Shown here one piece after another: positions 53,778 through 63,937 of a DNA stretch of 64,000 nt. The translations under genes were made by a program, and so were the position numbers. Source of the DNA: Lapidilactobacillus concavus DSM 17758 (GTDB lineage: Bacteria > Bacillota > Bacilli > Lactobacillales > Lactobacillaceae). The notes beneath the pieces were generated by a model, which made no database searches, was not told the origin of the DNA, and saw only the letters and a program-made list of their open reading frames with translations. The DNA is taken from the NCBI RefSeq assembly GCF_001435835.1, contig NZ_AZFX01000036.1, forward strand, positions 100,939 to 164,938, in the 5' to 3' direction. The first letter of the stretch is position 1. Each line of letters starts with the position of its first letter.

Positions 53778-53864
53778 CAGATGAACATTTTAAGTTAACT
53801 GTGCCTGAAGTTTGTGACCCGTTAGCACTTGGACATGAACGCCAAACAGTTAACTTCCGGCTGA

Positions 53865-54308
53865 CTAGCTTAATAACTGTTTAACAACTTGATTGACCTT
53901 ACCACCATCAGCACGACCTTTTACTTTTGGCATCAGAGTCGACATCACTTTGCCCATATCCTTCATTGAAGTCGCACCAATCTCAGTAATCGTGGCTTGA
54001 ATAACGTTTGACAACTCGTCGTCACTAAGTTGTGCCGGTAAGTATTTCTCAACGACTTCGATCTCTGCCTTGATTTCGGCAACCAAGTCTTCACGACCAG
54101 CTTTCTCGAATTCACTCAAAGAATCTTTGCGTTGCTTCATTTCGGTGGTGATGACCTGTAATTCGTCCTCATTACTCAAGTCACTCCCCTTTTGAATTTT
54201 GGCATTCATTAAGGCAGACTTGATCATCCGAATGACGTTTAATTGCGTCTTATTTTTGGCTTTCATCGCTGCTTTTAAATCGGCAGTTAATTGCTCATTT
54301 AGAGACAT
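53865..54308 (-). CDS. yqeY: GatB/YqeY domain protein
   Basis: A 147-residue all-helical protein resembling the C-terminal tRNA-binding domain of GatB: LKAAMKAKNKTQLNVIRMIKSALMNAKIQ at the N-terminus and VKGRADGGKVNQVVKQLL at the end. Its role in lactobacilli is unproven. It follows rpsU, as in many Firmicutes. An imperfect hairpin (54331-54378, CCCTCTTG/CAAGGGGG) in the gap may cut its expression relative to rpsU. Confidence 0.93.
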   Translation of the reverse strand: MSLNEQLTADLKAAMKAKNKTQLNVIRMIKSALMNAKIQKGSDLSNEDELQVITTEMKQRKDSLSEFEKAGREDLVAEIKAEIEVVEKYLPAQLSDDELSNVIQATITEIGATSMKDMGKVMSTLMPKVKGRADGGKVNQVVKQLLS

Positions 54309-54384
54309 TTATGATTCCTCCCGAAAAAATACCCCCTTGCTCTGAAAGACTGCTTAGCAATCCAAAAACAAGAGGGACATTTAT

Positions 54385-54564
54385 TTATCTAAATTTCTTA
54401 CGTTTGCGTGCTGCTTCAGACTTTAATTTCTTCTTAACGCTTGGTTTCTCGTAGAACTCACGTTTACGGTATTCTTGGAGTTGACCACTTTTTGAAACAG
54501 AACGTTTGAAACGTCGAAGAGCATCATCAAGAGACTCGTTGTCGCGGACAATTGTCTTAGCCAT
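54385..54564 (-). CDS. rpsU: 30S ribosomal protein S21
   Basis: A 59-residue basic protein, [19 protein letters not shown] and so on, ending in ARKRKKFR. It is the bS21 sequence and length. GGAGG lies 8 bases before the ATG. S21 sits near the anti-Shine-Dalgarno on the 30S platform. Confidence 0.97.
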   Translation of the reverse strand: MAKTIVRDNESLDDALRRFKRSVSKSGQLQEYRKREFYEKPSVKKKLKSEAARKRKKFR

Positions 54565-54640
54565 GTGATTTCCCTCCTTCCAGTTTCCATGTAACTACTC
54601 TGTTGCAAAATTTTCGACTACATCACAGTGGTTCCTCATC

Positions 54641-54669
54641 ATTATAGCGAAACTTGAAAAAGGGGTCAA
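54641..54669 (-). promoter_or_regulatory. Promoter of rpsU-yqeY
   Basis: TTGACC (rc at 54664-54669), a 17-base spacer and perfect TATAAT (rc at 54641-54646). A consensus-strength promoter, as expected for a ribosomal protein gene. Confidence 0.88.
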
Positions 54670-54751
54670 TAACGTTTGCGAATTTATTTAAAGAAAATAG
54701 TTATCATTTATCAAATATGCTATGATAAAAGAAAAAAATGAGGTAAAAATA

Positions 54752-55570
54752 ATGTCTGAACCCAAACAATTGTATCTCTGTTTAATTTCTGATTCCGTTG
54801 GTGAAACGGCATTTAAGCTCACACAGGCGGCCATGGCCCAATTTCCTGAGATCAAACCGTTCTATGAGCGATTCCCCTTCGTTAATTCCACCGATAAAAT
54901 CGATGAACTTCTAAAAATTGCCCAAGAAAAAAATGCAATCATCACCCACACCTTGGTCACCCAGGGACTCAGCGAATATTTACAAGTCCAAGCCGCCAAT
55001 CTTGGAATTGTGGCGATTGATCTCATCACCCCTGTCGTTCGCAGCGTTAGTAAGCGCTTCGACCTCCAACCTACCCATGAAGCCGGTGCTTTACACCATT
55101 TAACTGAAAAATACTTTGATCGTATATCTGCGATGGAATTCGCCGTCCTCTATGATGATGGCAAAGATCCACGAGGCTTCTTGGAAGCAGATGTGATTTT
55201 GCTTGGCATCTCACGGACCTCGAAGACGCCAATTTCATTATTCCTCGCTAACCGCAACATCAAAGTCGCCAATCTTCCGATCGTGCCACAAGCACACATT
55301 CCAGAAGAACTGTATCAAGTTGATCCTAAGAAGATCATCGGGCTAACCAACGACCCACAAGTCCTGAACAACATTCGCCGGCAAAGGATGATTGCCTATG
55401 GATTAAATCCAGACACCACCTATTCAGATATGGATGCCATTAAATCTGAACTCGCCTTCGCGCAGGACCTCTATAAGAAATTAGGTTGTTACGTGATCAA
55501 TGTTGCCAATCGCTCAATTGAAGAGACCGCCACACTGATCTTAGAGCACTTGGGCCTGGATCATTATTAA
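54752..55570 (+). CDS. ppsR: Pyruvate phosphate dikinase regulatory kinase/pyrophosphorylase
   Basis: A bifunctional DUF299 enzyme that phosphorylates (ADP-dependent) and dephosphorylates PPDK to switch it off and on. A 272-residue protein with LISDSVGETAFKLTQAA at the N-terminus, the P-loop GISRTSKTPISLFLA near residue 151, and VANLPIVPQAHIPEELY. The ATG at 54752 has GAGG 8 bases upstream. In Bacillus (YqfL) the gene lies near glyS/dnaG; here it is about 6 kb from glyQS. No ppdK is in the window. Confidence 0.93.
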   Translation: MSEPKQLYLCLISDSVGETAFKLTQAAMAQFPEIKPFYERFPFVNSTDKIDELLKIAQEKNAIITHTLVTQGLSEYLQVQAANLGIVAIDLITPVVRSVSKRFDLQPTHEAGALHHLTEKYFDRISAMEFAVLYDDGKDPRGFLEADVILLGISRTSKTPISLFLANRNIKVANLPIVPQAHIPEELYQVDPKKIIGLTNDPQVLNNIRRQRMIAYGLNPDTTYSDMDAIKSELAFAQDLYKKLGCYVINVANRSIEETATLILEHLGLDHY

Positions 55571-55585
55571 TGATCCCAGTTTAAA

Positions 55586-55628
55586 AACACCGATTTGAGC
55601 AGTTTTTACTCAAATCGGTGTTTTTTTT
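55586..55628 (+). terminator. Intrinsic terminator of ppsR
   Basis: AACACCGATTTGAG (55586-55599) pairs perfectly with CTCAAATCGGTGTT (55609-55622), followed by T. It lies 15 bases after the stop. Confidence 0.93.
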
Positions 55629-55639
55629 GGTTGGTTCTG

Positions 55640-56226
55640 CATTGTCTCGCCCAAGTTGCTACAGACAATGGGCATGTTTGCATGTGGGGCCGGCTGCTTC
55701 ACATATCTATCAAACCATTAGGCCCGTCAGTCCACTGCGTGGAAAGCTGTTGCCTTCGCTTGTGGGACCGGCTTCAGGTTTATTCGGCTCGTGCTTCGCA
55801 CTCGGTGAATAAATCTTCCGCCTCAAACATTAGCCTTCGTTTCTCGAAGTCTAATGTTTGTCCAATGTTGTAAAATCCGCATGGCCCGCGCGGATTAACA
55901 ACATTTTCACAGCACAGCAACAACTTTCCACTCCGTTCCCTGACTCAGACGGTAAGGCGAAACTGTGGTTGTGAAATTAAGAAGTAGAAATTAGCATAGA
56001 TTACTGAACCAGTTATTCAATTGTTAAGATTAAATCAGAAGTTGCGGAGGAAAACGGTTGTGATGCTGTGAAAGTTTTGTTAGGCTGCGAGAGCGTGAAG
56101 CAAGCAAAGCGCGCTGCAAAAAGGCGAAAGCCGGCCCCACAGCAAGAACGACTGTTTTCCGCAGCAACTTGGGCGGAGACGACTACACGGCAAAGGCAAC
56201 AACTTTCCACGCAGTGGACTGATGAG
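55640..56226. repeat. Hairpin-rich intergenic repeat mosaic, no gene
   Basis: This ~600-bp non-coding stretch contains recurring blocks. X is AGTCCACTGCGTGGAAAG followed by TGTTGCC: plus at 55730, inverted at ~56190-56222, and a partial inverted copy, CAACAACTTTCCAC, at ~55918. Y is CGCCCAAGTTGCT (plus ~55649, inverted ~56160). Z is GTGGGGCCGGCT (plus ~55683, inverted ~56130). Local hairpins are CAAACATTAG/CTAATGTTTG (55824-55860, with a CTTCG/CGAAG top) and AATGTTGT+AATCCGC/GCGGATT+ACAACATT (55864-55905). Small ORFs on both strands share SVHCVESCCL only because they cross X. Most likely an interspersed repeat family with nested copies. Confidence 0.75.
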
Positions 56227-56261
56227 TTTAAAGACAACTGCACCTCAAAACAAAACAACCA

Positions 56262-57173
56262 CTACGCTTGTCGTAATTTCTCCTTCATCAGAGGATCAAA
56301 CGTCTGTGCACGCAACATCGCAATCTCCGCACCATACGGCGAAATCGTCCCCTTGGCATCATCCGTCACACCGACATAGGGCGTCTCCAGAATCTTCGGA
56401 ATTTCCGCCAATTGTGGATGATGCGCAACTGCATTGAGTGCGTCAAAACCAATCGTCCCAAAACCAATATTTGTGTGCCGATCTTTGTGTGCACCAATGG
56501 CATTCTTCGAATCATTGAGATGAATGACGCTCAACCGGTCGAGACCGATCACGTGATCAAACTCGTTCAACACGCCGTCGAAGTCGTTTTTAACATCATA
56601 ACCAGCATCGTTGGTGTGGCAGGTGTCAAAGGTCACTGATAGTTTCTCATTGTGCTGAGTTCGATCGATAATCGTCGCGAGTTCCTCGAAAGTGCGTCCA
56701 ACCTCTGTCCCTTTACCAGCCATGGTTTCCAGCGCAATGCTCACCTGTTGATCTTGACTGATGATTTGGTCTAAGGCGTGTGCAATTTGCGTCAGCGCTG
56801 CATCTGCACCGGCGCCAACATGCGCGCCAGGATGAAAACTCATCATGTCAGCACCGATTGCATCTGCGCGTTGAACTTCGCCTTGCATGAACTCGATAGC
56901 GAACGGTAGCGATTCCGGTTTAATTGTGTTACCCAAGTTAATAATATAAGGCGCGTGGATGACAATTTTTTTGATCCCAGCTGTTTTTGCCAAGGCCAAG
57001 CCAGCAGGAATATTCATGTCGTCCGTTGACTTGCGCCGTGTGTTTTGAGGCGCACCGGTAAAAATCATCATCGCATTGGCAGCATATCCCCGTGCCTCTT
57101 CGACGGCGCCAACCAACATTTTTTTGCCACTCATGCTAACGTGTGAGCCGATTAATAATTCAGGTTCAGTCAA
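56262..57173 (-). CDS. nfo: Endonuclease IV (deoxyribonuclease IV)
   Basis: An AP endonuclease of base excision repair with three zinc ions. A 303-residue TIM barrel: [17 protein letters not shown] at the N-terminus, [36 protein letters not shown], and [27 protein letters not shown]. The longest frame begins with a GTG at 57182 that overlaps AGGAG. A TTG at 57173 has 8-base spacing and is preferred. It lies 12 bases downstream of the yitT stop. Confidence 0.95.
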   Translation of the reverse strand: MTEPELLIGSHVSMSGKKMLVGAVEEARGYAANAMMIFTGAPQNTRRKSTDDMNIPAGLALAKTAGIKKIVIHAPYIINLGNTIKPESLPFAIEFMQGEVQRADAIGADMMSFHPGAHVGAGADAALTQIAHALDQIISQDQQVSIALETMAGKGTEVGRTFEELATIIDRTQHNEKLSVTFDTCHTNDAGYDVKNDFDGVLNEFDHVIGLDRLSVIHLNDSKNAIGAHKDRHTNIGFGTIGFDALNAVAHHPQLAEIPKILETPYVGVTDDAKGTISPYGAEIAMLRAQTFDPLMKEKLRQA

Positions 57174-57184
57174 ATCATCCACTC

Positions 57185-58063
57185 CTATTCTACTTTTGGT
57201 TCGTAAAAATGACCCATCAGTTTGAAAACTTCGGTGATGCTGACAAATGCATAGGGATCCGACAAATGAATAGCTTCCTCAAAGTCATGCATTTCATAAC
57301 GCGAAATAATCGTAAACAAAATTGTTTTTTCTTCATGTTTGAAGGCACCTTCGGCATCGTGAACGATCGTGATCCCTCGCCGCAAGGACTTCTGAACGCA
57401 ATTGATCACTTCTTTGGGTTGATCAGTCACAATCATCACCTGTAAACGTTGATGGCTCGTGTAAACAGCATCGATCACTGCGCCGTTGATGAAGATTCCC
57501 ATGGCACTATACAGTGCGTGGACCCATCCGAAGACGAAACCGGCGCCAAAGATAATCAACAAATTGAAGGCGATATTGATACTACCGACACTTTTACCCG
57601 TTTTCTTGCGCAGAACAATCCCGATAATGTCGAGACCACCCGTCGAAATATTATTCTTCAGGGCCATCCCAGTTCCCATCCCGTTGATCAACCCACCAAA
57701 AATTGCGCAGATAATTGGGTCAAAATGAACCCGCACCGGTGGAATTAAATGCATCATGACCGTTGAAAAAATAACCGCATAGAATGTAAAGATGGTAAAT
57801 CGATGCCCAATTTTGAACCAAGCAACGATGAATAAGGGAATGTTGAACACGAAATATAGCACGGGAGTCGTCAATGGCATACCCGTCTTCTCAATTAGAC
57901 TCGCGACTAACTGAGCCGCCCCTGTAATTCCCGATGAATAAATATGCCCTGGCTGCCAGAAAAAATTCATCGCAATGGAGACACAGATGGCATAGAAAAA
58001 CGCCATTGATAACTTCGTGAAGTTAGAATGTCGTTGAATGATACGCTCGATATTTTTATACAT
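57185..58063 (-). CDS. YitT family membrane protein (DUF161/DUF2179)
   Basis: A 292-residue protein with five or six membrane helices in residues ~15-200 ([62 protein letters not shown]). The cytoplasmic C-terminal DUF2179 domain includes [27 protein letters not shown] transport role is often assumed but not shown. The ribosome site is weak (AAGGTAG). It shares a transcript with nfo. Confidence 0.9.
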   Translation of the reverse strand: MYKNIERIIQRHSNFTKLSMAFFYAICVSIAMNFFWQPGHIYSSGITGAAQLVASLIEKTGMPLTTPVLYFVFNIPLFIVAWFKIGHRFTIFTFYAVIFSTVMMHLIPPVRVHFDPIICAIFGGLINGMGTGMALKNNISTGGLDIIGIVLRKKTGKSVGSINIAFNLLIIFGAGFVFGWVHALYSAMGIFINGAVIDAVYTSHQRLQVMIVTDQPKEVINCVQKSLRRGITIVHDAEGAFKHEEKTILFTIISRYEMHDFEEAIHLSDPYAFVSITEVFKLMGHFYEPKVE

Positions 58064-58176
58064 TTTTTGCCCGCTACCTTCTTATCCCAAACATTTGACC
58101 ATATTGTAACACAAGCAATTGACCCACGGATAGGAAAAAATGTAAGCGAGACGAATAAATATGAAAAGTTTTCAGT

Positions 58177-58701
58177 TTAAGCTTTGTGCCAATGGTCAGC
58201 AATAAATTGTTCTCGGCCACCGCGTTCTTCCATAGCATAGCGTTCAGGATTCTTACGATAGAAGTCTTGATGATAATCTTCAGCCACATAGAATGGTTGG
58301 ACGTTCTCAATCTTTGTGACAATGGGATCCTTGAAGACACCTGAGTCGGCAAGATGTTGACGTGAAGCTTCTGCGACAGCGCGCTGTTCTGGAGAGTTCA
58401 CAAAAATCACCGGTCGATAATTGTCCCCGCGATCCTGGAACTGCCCCATGGCATCGGTAGGATCGGTAACTTTCCAATAGATTTCAACAAGATCTTGATA
58501 ACTAATGACATCTGCATCGTAAGTGATTTCAACAGCTTCGGTGTGGCCCGTCGTGTGCGAGCTGACTTGTTCATACGTCGGATTTGGGACGTGGCCGCCT
58601 GTGTAACCCGAAACAACCTTAATAATCCCGGGCTGCTGATCGAAAGGACTGACCATACACCAGAAACAACCGCCAGCAAATATTGCAGTTTCTTTTTTCA
58701 T
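58177..58701 (-). CDS. msrA: Peptide methionine-S-sulfoxide reductase MsrA
   Basis: Repairs methionine-S-sulfoxide. A 174-residue protein with [15 protein letters not shown] (catalytic Cys in GCFWC), [18 protein letters not shown], and the C-terminal [20 protein letters not shown]. The second ATG (58701) has GGAG at 7 bases; the first, at 58707, is too close. No msrB is adjacent. Confidence 0.96.
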   Translation of the reverse strand: MKKETAIFAGGCFWCMVSPFDQQPGIIKVVSGYTGGHVPNPTYEQVSSHTTGHTEAVEITYDADVISYQDLVEIYWKVTDPTDAMGQFQDRGDNYRPVIFVNSPEQRAVAEASRQHLADSGVFKDPIVTKIENVQPFYVAEDYHQDFYRKNPERYAMEERGGREQFIADHWHKA

Positions 58702-58736
58702 TATCATTCTCCTATCTTGTCATCATTGTTTTCTGA

Positions 58737-58774
58737 CTAAAAAACACCGCAGTCAAAATGATGTCAGCGATGTT
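58737..58774 (-). terminator. Terminator of the hisS-aspS transcript
   Basis: AACACCGC (58743-58750) pairs with GCGATGTT (58767-58774), followed by six T on the minus strand. It lies 53 bases after the aspS stop. Confidence 0.75.
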
Positions 58775-58826
58775 CTTTAGTGTTTATTATGGCGTTTTTT
58801 TCTGAAATGTCCAAGAATAAATCTGC

Positions 58827-60599
58827 TTACTTTTCAGACTCATCCTCAACGTTTAAGCCTAATTCATCTAATTGCGCTGTTGCTACCCGAGATGGTGCTT
58901 CAGTCATTGGTTCTGTTGCTTTAGAATTCTTAGGAAAGGCAATCACATCACGAATATTATCGCGACCCGCAAGTAACATGGCGAAACGATCAAGTCCGAT
59001 GGCTAAGCCGCCGAGTGGTGGAAATCCGTAATCTTGAGCATCAAGCAAGAAGCCGAACTGTTCTTGTGCTTTTTCCTTCGAGAAATCGAGAGCCTTCAAC
59101 ATCTTCTCTTGGATTTCACGTGTATGAATACGAATCGAACCGCCACCAATTTCATAGCCATTCAAGACAATATCGTAACTTTGTGCGTGGGCCGAATGGG
59201 GATCCGTGTCTAACAAATGGATGTCTTCTTCATTAGGCATGGTGAACGGATGGTGAGCAGCAACCCAACGCTGGTCGCCTTCATCGTATTCGAACAATGG
59301 CCAGTCAACAACCCAGGTGAAGGCAAATTGGTTGTCAGGAATCAAATCGAGTTCTTTACCAAAGTAATTGCGCAAGTAACCTAAACTATCCGCCACGACC
59401 TTTTGAGTGTCTGCCACAAACAATAAGAGATCACCGTCATGAGCATCAAGTTGAGCTAACAATTCTGCCTGTTGTTCCTTGACGAATTTAGAAATTGGGC
59501 CAGCAACCTCACCGTTTTCAACTTTCAACCAAGCAAGGCCTTTGGCACCGAAACGCTTGATGTAGTCTTGAAGACCCTCGATTTGCTTACGGGAATATTT
59601 AGTTGCAGCTTGTGGGGCAACGATGGCCTTGACCTGGCCGCCGTTTTCAATCGCACTCTTGAAGACTTTAAAGGCACTGTCCTTGAAGAATTCGCTCAAG
59701 TCTTGTAATTCCATCCCGAAACGCAAATCGGGCTTATCCGAGCCAAAACGAGCCATTGCATCGTTCCACGTTAAGCGCGGAAATGGCAATTGGACGCCGA
59801 TGCCCTTTTCATCATGCATCACTTGAGCAATCACGCCTTCAGTCAAGTCTTGAATTTCTTCAGCGGACAAGAAACTCGTCTCTAAATCAATCTGTGTGAA
59901 TTCAGGTTGACGATCACCACGTAGGTCTTCATCACGGAAGCAACGCGCGATTTGATAATAACGATCGAAGCCAGAAGCCATCAATAACTCTTTGAATAAT
60001 TGCGGTGACTGCGGCAAAGCATAGAAACTACCTGGATAAACACGTGAAGGAACGAGGTAATCACGAGCGCCCTCAGGTGTCGATTTCGTCAAATCAGGCG
60101 TTTCAATTTCAATAAAACCGTGGTCATCGAGGTAATGATGAACCGACTTCACAATTTGGGCACGCGTGCGCAATCCTGTCATCATTTCTGGACGACGTAA
60201 GTCCAAATAGCGGTATTTCAACTTGGTATCTTCGGAAGCGGTGACGTTGTCAGTAATATCGAATGGTGGTGTCTTAGATTCGTTCAAGACAGTGATGTCA
60301 GTCACTTCGACCTCAATTTTACCAGTCTTCATTCTTTCATTAATTGCCCTTTCATCGCGAGCAACGACTTTACCGTGAACACTGATCACGTATTCGTTAC
60401 GTAATGTTTCCGCAAGTGCTAATGCCTCAGCATTGATTTCTTGACTGAAGACTAACTGAACGATGCCCTCGCGATCACGTAGATCGACAAAGACTAAATT
60501 TCCCAGACTGCGTCGCTTCTGGACCCAACCTGCTAAGTCAACTTCTTGATTCAAGTAGGTTTCATTGACTAACCCACAATATGTTGTCCGTTTTACCAT
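58827..60599 (-). CDS. aspS: Aspartyl-tRNA synthetase
   Basis: A class II synthetase of the bacterial type (590 residues). It has an N-terminal OB domain ([23 protein letters not shown]), motif 2 [20 protein letters not shown] near 220, a GAD insertion domain around 290-420, and motif 3 [26 protein letters not shown] near 540. It lies 97 bases downstream of hisS with its own strong AGGAGG site; both share the T-box leader. Confidence 0.98.
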   Translation of the reverse strand: MVKRTTYCGLVNETYLNQEVDLAGWVQKRRSLGNLVFVDLRDREGIVQLVFSQEINAEALALAETLRNEYVISVHGKVVARDERAINERMKTGKIEVEVTDITVLNESKTPPFDITDNVTASEDTKLKYRYLDLRRPEMMTGLRTRAQIVKSVHHYLDDHGFIEIETPDLTKSTPEGARDYLVPSRVYPGSFYALPQSPQLFKELLMASGFDRYYQIARCFRDEDLRGDRQPEFTQIDLETSFLSAEEIQDLTEGVIAQVMHDEKGIGVQLPFPRLTWNDAMARFGSDKPDLRFGMELQDLSEFFKDSAFKVFKSAIENGGQVKAIVAPQAATKYSRKQIEGLQDYIKRFGAKGLAWLKVENGEVAGPISKFVKEQQAELLAQLDAHDGDLLLFVADTQKVVADSLGYLRNYFGKELDLIPDNQFAFTWVVDWPLFEYDEGDQRWVAAHHPFTMPNEEDIHLLDTDPHSAHAQSYDIVLNGYEIGGGSIRIHTREIQEKMLKALDFSKEKAQEQFGFLLDAQDYGFPPLGGLAIGLDRFAMLLAGRDNIRDVIAFPKNSKATEPMTEAPSRVATAQLDELGLNVEDESEK

Positions 60600-60695
60600 T
60601 GTATTTCCTCCTCATGCCGTTTGTGATCGAAACCAGCAACCCTAAACGTCATTCTTCATCATGATGATCAACAATTCGATCCGTGCAATCTGATT

Positions 60696-61982
60696 TTATT
60701 CGCTAAGTTTTGCCATCACTGCCTTGAAATCATGTTTGATTTCTTCAACGGGGACATCAACTTGAACGCCAGTAGCCATATTCTTGATTGGCACTTGTTG
60801 TTGGGCTAATTCGCTCTCACCAACGGTAATGACAAATCGTGCTTGTAGGCGATCAGCATTCTTAAACTGGCCCTTTACCTTGCGATCAAGGTAGTCCTGG
60901 TCTGCTGAAAATCCAGCGCGACGAATCGACTGAAGAATTTCAAAGGCAGGCGTTGTGACGTTGTCACTCGTTTTGACAACGTAGCAGTCCAACGGTGCCG
61001 GTGTGACTTCGTCGTTATCTTGCGCCAATAACAACAGTAGCCGCTCAACACCAATGCCAAAACCAATGCCGGCTTCTTCAGGGCCACCAAATTCTTTGAC
61101 GAGACCATCGTAACGGCCACCGGCAATGACGGTCATTTCACTATTATTAAATGCGGGCGAAGTCACCATAATTTCAAAGATGGTGTCTGTATAATAATCC
61201 AATCCGCGGACCATCGTATGATCAACATCGAAATCAATCCCCAACGCACTCAGTCCATCTTTGACGGCTTCGAAGTGAGCTTCTGATTCAGGCGTCAAGA
61301 AATCCAAAATTGTCGGTGCGTTTTGAACGATTTCTTGATCGTGCTGATCCTTGCTATCCAAAATTCGCAATGGATTCGTGCCTAGACGCCGCTTCGAATC
61401 TTCACTCAATTCGCCCTCAAATGGCGTCAAATAATCAACTAGCGCCTGATGATAGTCTTCGCGTGTCTTCGCATCACCCAAACTGTTGATGACCAATTTC
61501 ATCCCGTTGATCTGAAGCTTCGAGAGTAGCTGCTCAGCCATCGCCATGACCTCGACGTCTAATTGTGGTGATGTGGATCCGAATGCTTCCACGCCAATCT
61601 GATGGAATTGGCGCTGACGTCCAGACTGTGGACGCTCGTAACGGAACATCGGTCCATGATAGTAAACTTTGTACGGCTTAACTTGCTCTGGCCCAAAGAG
61701 TTTATTCTCAACATAGGCGCGGACAACACCGGCAGTTCCCTCTGGACGCAAAGCAATGTGGCGTTCACCCTTATCATAAAAATCGTACATTTCCTTAGAA
61801 ACAACGTCTGAAGACTCGCCAGACGAACGTTCGAACACATCGTAAGATTCAAAAATGGGTGTTCTGATTTCGTGGAAGTTGTATGATTCAAAAACATCCT
61901 GTGCAGTTTGTTCAACAAATTGCCATTTCTTCGAATCGCTTGGTAAAATATCTGCTGTGCCCTTAGGCTTTTGATAACGCAT
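60696..61982 (-). CDS. hisS: Histidyl-tRNA synthetase
   Basis: A class II synthetase (428 residues): [18 protein letters not shown] at the N-terminus, YRPEGTAG-like [14 protein letters not shown], motif 2 [23 protein letters not shown], HisA motif [14 protein letters not shown], and motif 3 [21 protein letters not shown] lies 6 bases before the ATG. First gene after the T-box. Confidence 0.98.
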   Translation of the reverse strand: MRYQKPKGTADILPSDSKKWQFVEQTAQDVFESYNFHEIRTPIFESYDVFERSSGESSDVVSKEMYDFYDKGERHIALRPEGTAGVVRAYVENKLFGPEQVKPYKVYYHGPMFRYERPQSGRQRQFHQIGVEAFGSTSPQLDVEVMAMAEQLLSKLQINGMKLVINSLGDAKTREDYHQALVDYLTPFEGELSEDSKRRLGTNPLRILDSKDQHDQEIVQNAPTILDFLTPESEAHFEAVKDGLSALGIDFDVDHTMVRGLDYYTDTIFEIMVTSPAFNNSEMTVIAGGRYDGLVKEFGGPEEAGIGFGIGVERLLLLLAQDNDEVTPAPLDCYVVKTSDNVTTPAFEILQSIRRAGFSADQDYLDRKVKGQFKNADRLQARFVITVGESELAQQQVPIKNMATGVQVDVPVEEIKHDFKAVMAKLSE

Positions 61983-62100
61983 GAAATTTCCTCCTACTAA
62001 TTGTTTATCATTTAGCTAGTCGTCTCTCGACCAATCCACAATGATTCCAAAAGTCATCACAATCAAACCTCAGCGATTGTATGATGACTCGAATATAAAA

Positions 62101-62299
62101 AGCACCCTTAATCGCAATTGCGACTAAGGGTGCTTGAGGCACGGTACCACCTTATCATAACTTGATTGATAACGTCTGATAGACGAGGTTTTACACCTGG
62201 CCTCAAAATGGTCGTTTCATTCCGTCTGTCTTCTCAGCTGCCAACAGTCTCTGTGGGTGGAATTACTTCTCATTCATCACGGGCTAAATATTCTTCTCA
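62101..62299 (-). ncRNA. T-box riboswitch of hisS-aspS, best specifier GAC (Asp)
   Basis: T-box AAGGTGGTACCGTGCC (rc of 62138-62153) is followed by a terminator, a near-perfect palindrome at 62101-62134 with a T run. In Stem I, ATTCC pairs with GGAAT and GAATG with CATTT. The 3' side of the loop between them reads GAAACGAC, placing GAC (Asp) at 62211-62213. I see no CAC (His) in register. A further hairpin, AGTCATCA..AATC/GATTG..TGATGACT (62051-62089), lies between terminator and hisS. Confidence 0.88.
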
Positions 62300-62328
62300 A
62301 GAATAACGATAATTATGGTAAAAGTCAA
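62300..62328 (-). promoter_or_regulatory. Promoter of the hisS-aspS leader
   Basis: TTGACT (rc at 62323-62328), a 17-base spacer and TATTCT (rc at 62300-62305), at the expected distance before Stem I. In 62329-62599, toward the amidase gene, I found no convincing second promoter or structure. Confidence 0.75.
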
Positions 62329-62599
62329 GTTGCAAATCAAGCCGTTTGTCAACCAATCCTACGAAGTATTGAAGGAACATGGCCTAATAGGAAGTTCAAA
62401 GATCTATCATCGCCATCTTGTTAATACTGTTAAATTAAGCTTTATCGACGAAGTTTGACCTCAATTCGTCTTCAAATCGACCATTTCTTAGTATTTATTT
62501 AAGATTCAAGTCTGACGTCACTGTAAGCGGTAAATGACGACTATAATTAACAGTAATTATGGAGATTCACATCTATCTCAGCAACGAGGGGTAATTACT

Positions 62600-63937
62600 G
62601 TGATAAAAACTTACTTAAAAAAATTATGGCGTTGGCGCATTTTAATTATCATCGCCTTAGCAATCATGACTTCAATTGGCACGACGGTGGCTTTAGCATA
62701 CAGTCAACAAGTTGTGGTTCAAGCGAGTGTTTTAAATATCCGCAAGGGACCCGGCTTGGCTTATGATGTGAGTGCACAGGTGAAACGTGGGCAAAAGCTG
62801 ACGGTCATTAGTAAACGAAATGAATGGTATCAAGTTCGAATCAGCAATAATCAAGTTGGTTGGGTGGCCAGCTGGCTGGTCAAGAATACTGAAGTCAGTG
62901 CGACGAGTTATCAAGTTGCGCGTGTTGACAGCAATAATACACCAATCTACCTGACCAACAGCGAATCTTCAGTTAAAATGGGCCTATTGCAAGCGGGTAA
63001 GTCCGTCACGATTCTCTATACGAATGGTAGTTGGTATCAAATCAAACACAACGATTCCGTGGCTTGGGTCAAGCGTAACGCGGTTCACGTCACCGGAACA
63101 ATCGACGCGAGTGCGCAAACCGAGCCACAAAACACGCAAACAACGACGCAAACTGCAACCAAATCGAGTGAAGTTGTCCTTGTCAAGACGAACAATACTC
63201 ACCTGCGTCAACAACCGAACTCCAGTGCCACAGTCGTCGCTAATTTAGCCGCGAATACGAAACTGACTTACGTTAAAACAGTCAACCAGTGGTATCAAGT
63301 CAAGACTAGCACCGGTCAGACCGGCTACGTGGCAAGTTGGGTCGTGTCACTTCAAAACAAGTCTACGAATAACACCACGACGCCAAAAGTTGCTTCCAAC
63401 TTAGCTGAATCAACTATCGTCCTCGACGCCGGTCACGGTGGCACGGACTCTGGGGCACTTTCACAGAGTGATTATTACGAAAAGACCTATACACTTCAGA
63501 TTGCCAAAGTTGTCGCAAGTCACCTCCGTGCTGCTGGCGCAAATGTCATCATGACTCGTAGTAGTGATAGTACCATGAATCTTTCCAGTCGTGCGACAGT
63601 CTCAAACAACCAAAACGCGGATGCCTTTATCAGTATTCACCTTGATTCTGCAGATTCACACAGCGGTGCCACCGGAATCACCACTTATTACTATAATAAG
63701 AATCGAGATACGAAACTTGCGACAAGTCTGAATACTCAATTAGCTGGATTACCACTTAAGAATCGTGGCCTCGAGTTTGGTAATTTCGAAGTGTTGCGCG
63801 ATAATCAACGCCCTTCAGTCTTACTTGAATTGGGTTACATCAATAACAATTCTGATTTCAGCTATATCCGTTCAACTGCCTACCAAACGGAAGTTGCTAG
63901 CGCAATCGTGAATGGCTTGACGGCTTATTTCAAATAA
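62600..63937 (+). CDS. N-acetylmuramoyl-L-alanine amidase with three SH3b domains
   Basis: A cell-wall hydrolase that cuts the lactyl-amide bond of peptidoglycan. A 445-residue protein: a basic N-terminus and a membrane/signal helix (residues ~12-33, ending TVALAYS), three bacterial SH3 domains (about 38-93, 108-160 and 195-250; LNIRKGPGLAYDVSAQV, TPIYLTNSES, THLRQQPNSSATVV), and Amidase_3 from ~272 with VLDAGHGGTDSGAL, FISIHLDSADSHSG and LLELGYINNNSDF (zinc His/Glu/His and catalytic Glu). The GTG at 62600 has GAGGGG 8 bases upstream. The ATG at 62534 has no site and adds 22 residues before the signal. It is divergent from hisS. Confidence 0.93.
   Translation: MIKTYLKKLWRWRILIIIALAIMTSIGTTVALAYSQQVVVQASVLNIRKGPGLAYDVSAQVKRGQKLTVISKRNEWYQVRISNNQVGWVASWLVKNTEVSATSYQVARVDSNNTPIYLTNSESSVKMGLLQAGKSVTILYTNGSWYQIKHNDSVAWVKRNAVHVTGTIDASAQTEPQNTQTTTQTATKSSEVVLVKTNNTHLRQQPNSSATVVANLAANTKLTYVKTVNQWYQVKTSTGQTGYVASWVVSLQNKSTNNTTTPKVASNLAESTIVLDAGHGGTDSGALSQSDYYEKTYTLQIAKVVASHLRAAGANVIMTRSSDSTMNLSSRATVSNNQNADAFISIHLDSADSHSGATGITTYYYNKNRDTKLATSLNTQLAGLPLKNRGLEFGNFEVLRDNQRPSVLLELGYINNNSDFSYIRSTAYQTEVASAIVNGLTAYFK

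Noticed and set aside
54423..54608. 61-codon minus-strand ORF over rpsU
   Set aside because: It is an out-of-frame shadow; the real gene is S21 at 54385-54564.
55640..56226. Insertion sequence remnant
   Set aside because: No transposase frame or recognisable terminal inverted repeats with target duplication could be found.
55595..56258. Cysteine-rich small ORFs in the ppsR-nfo gap
   Set aside because: They begin in a terminator or in the nfo gene, have no ribosome sites, and owe their shared peptides to DNA repeats X and Y.
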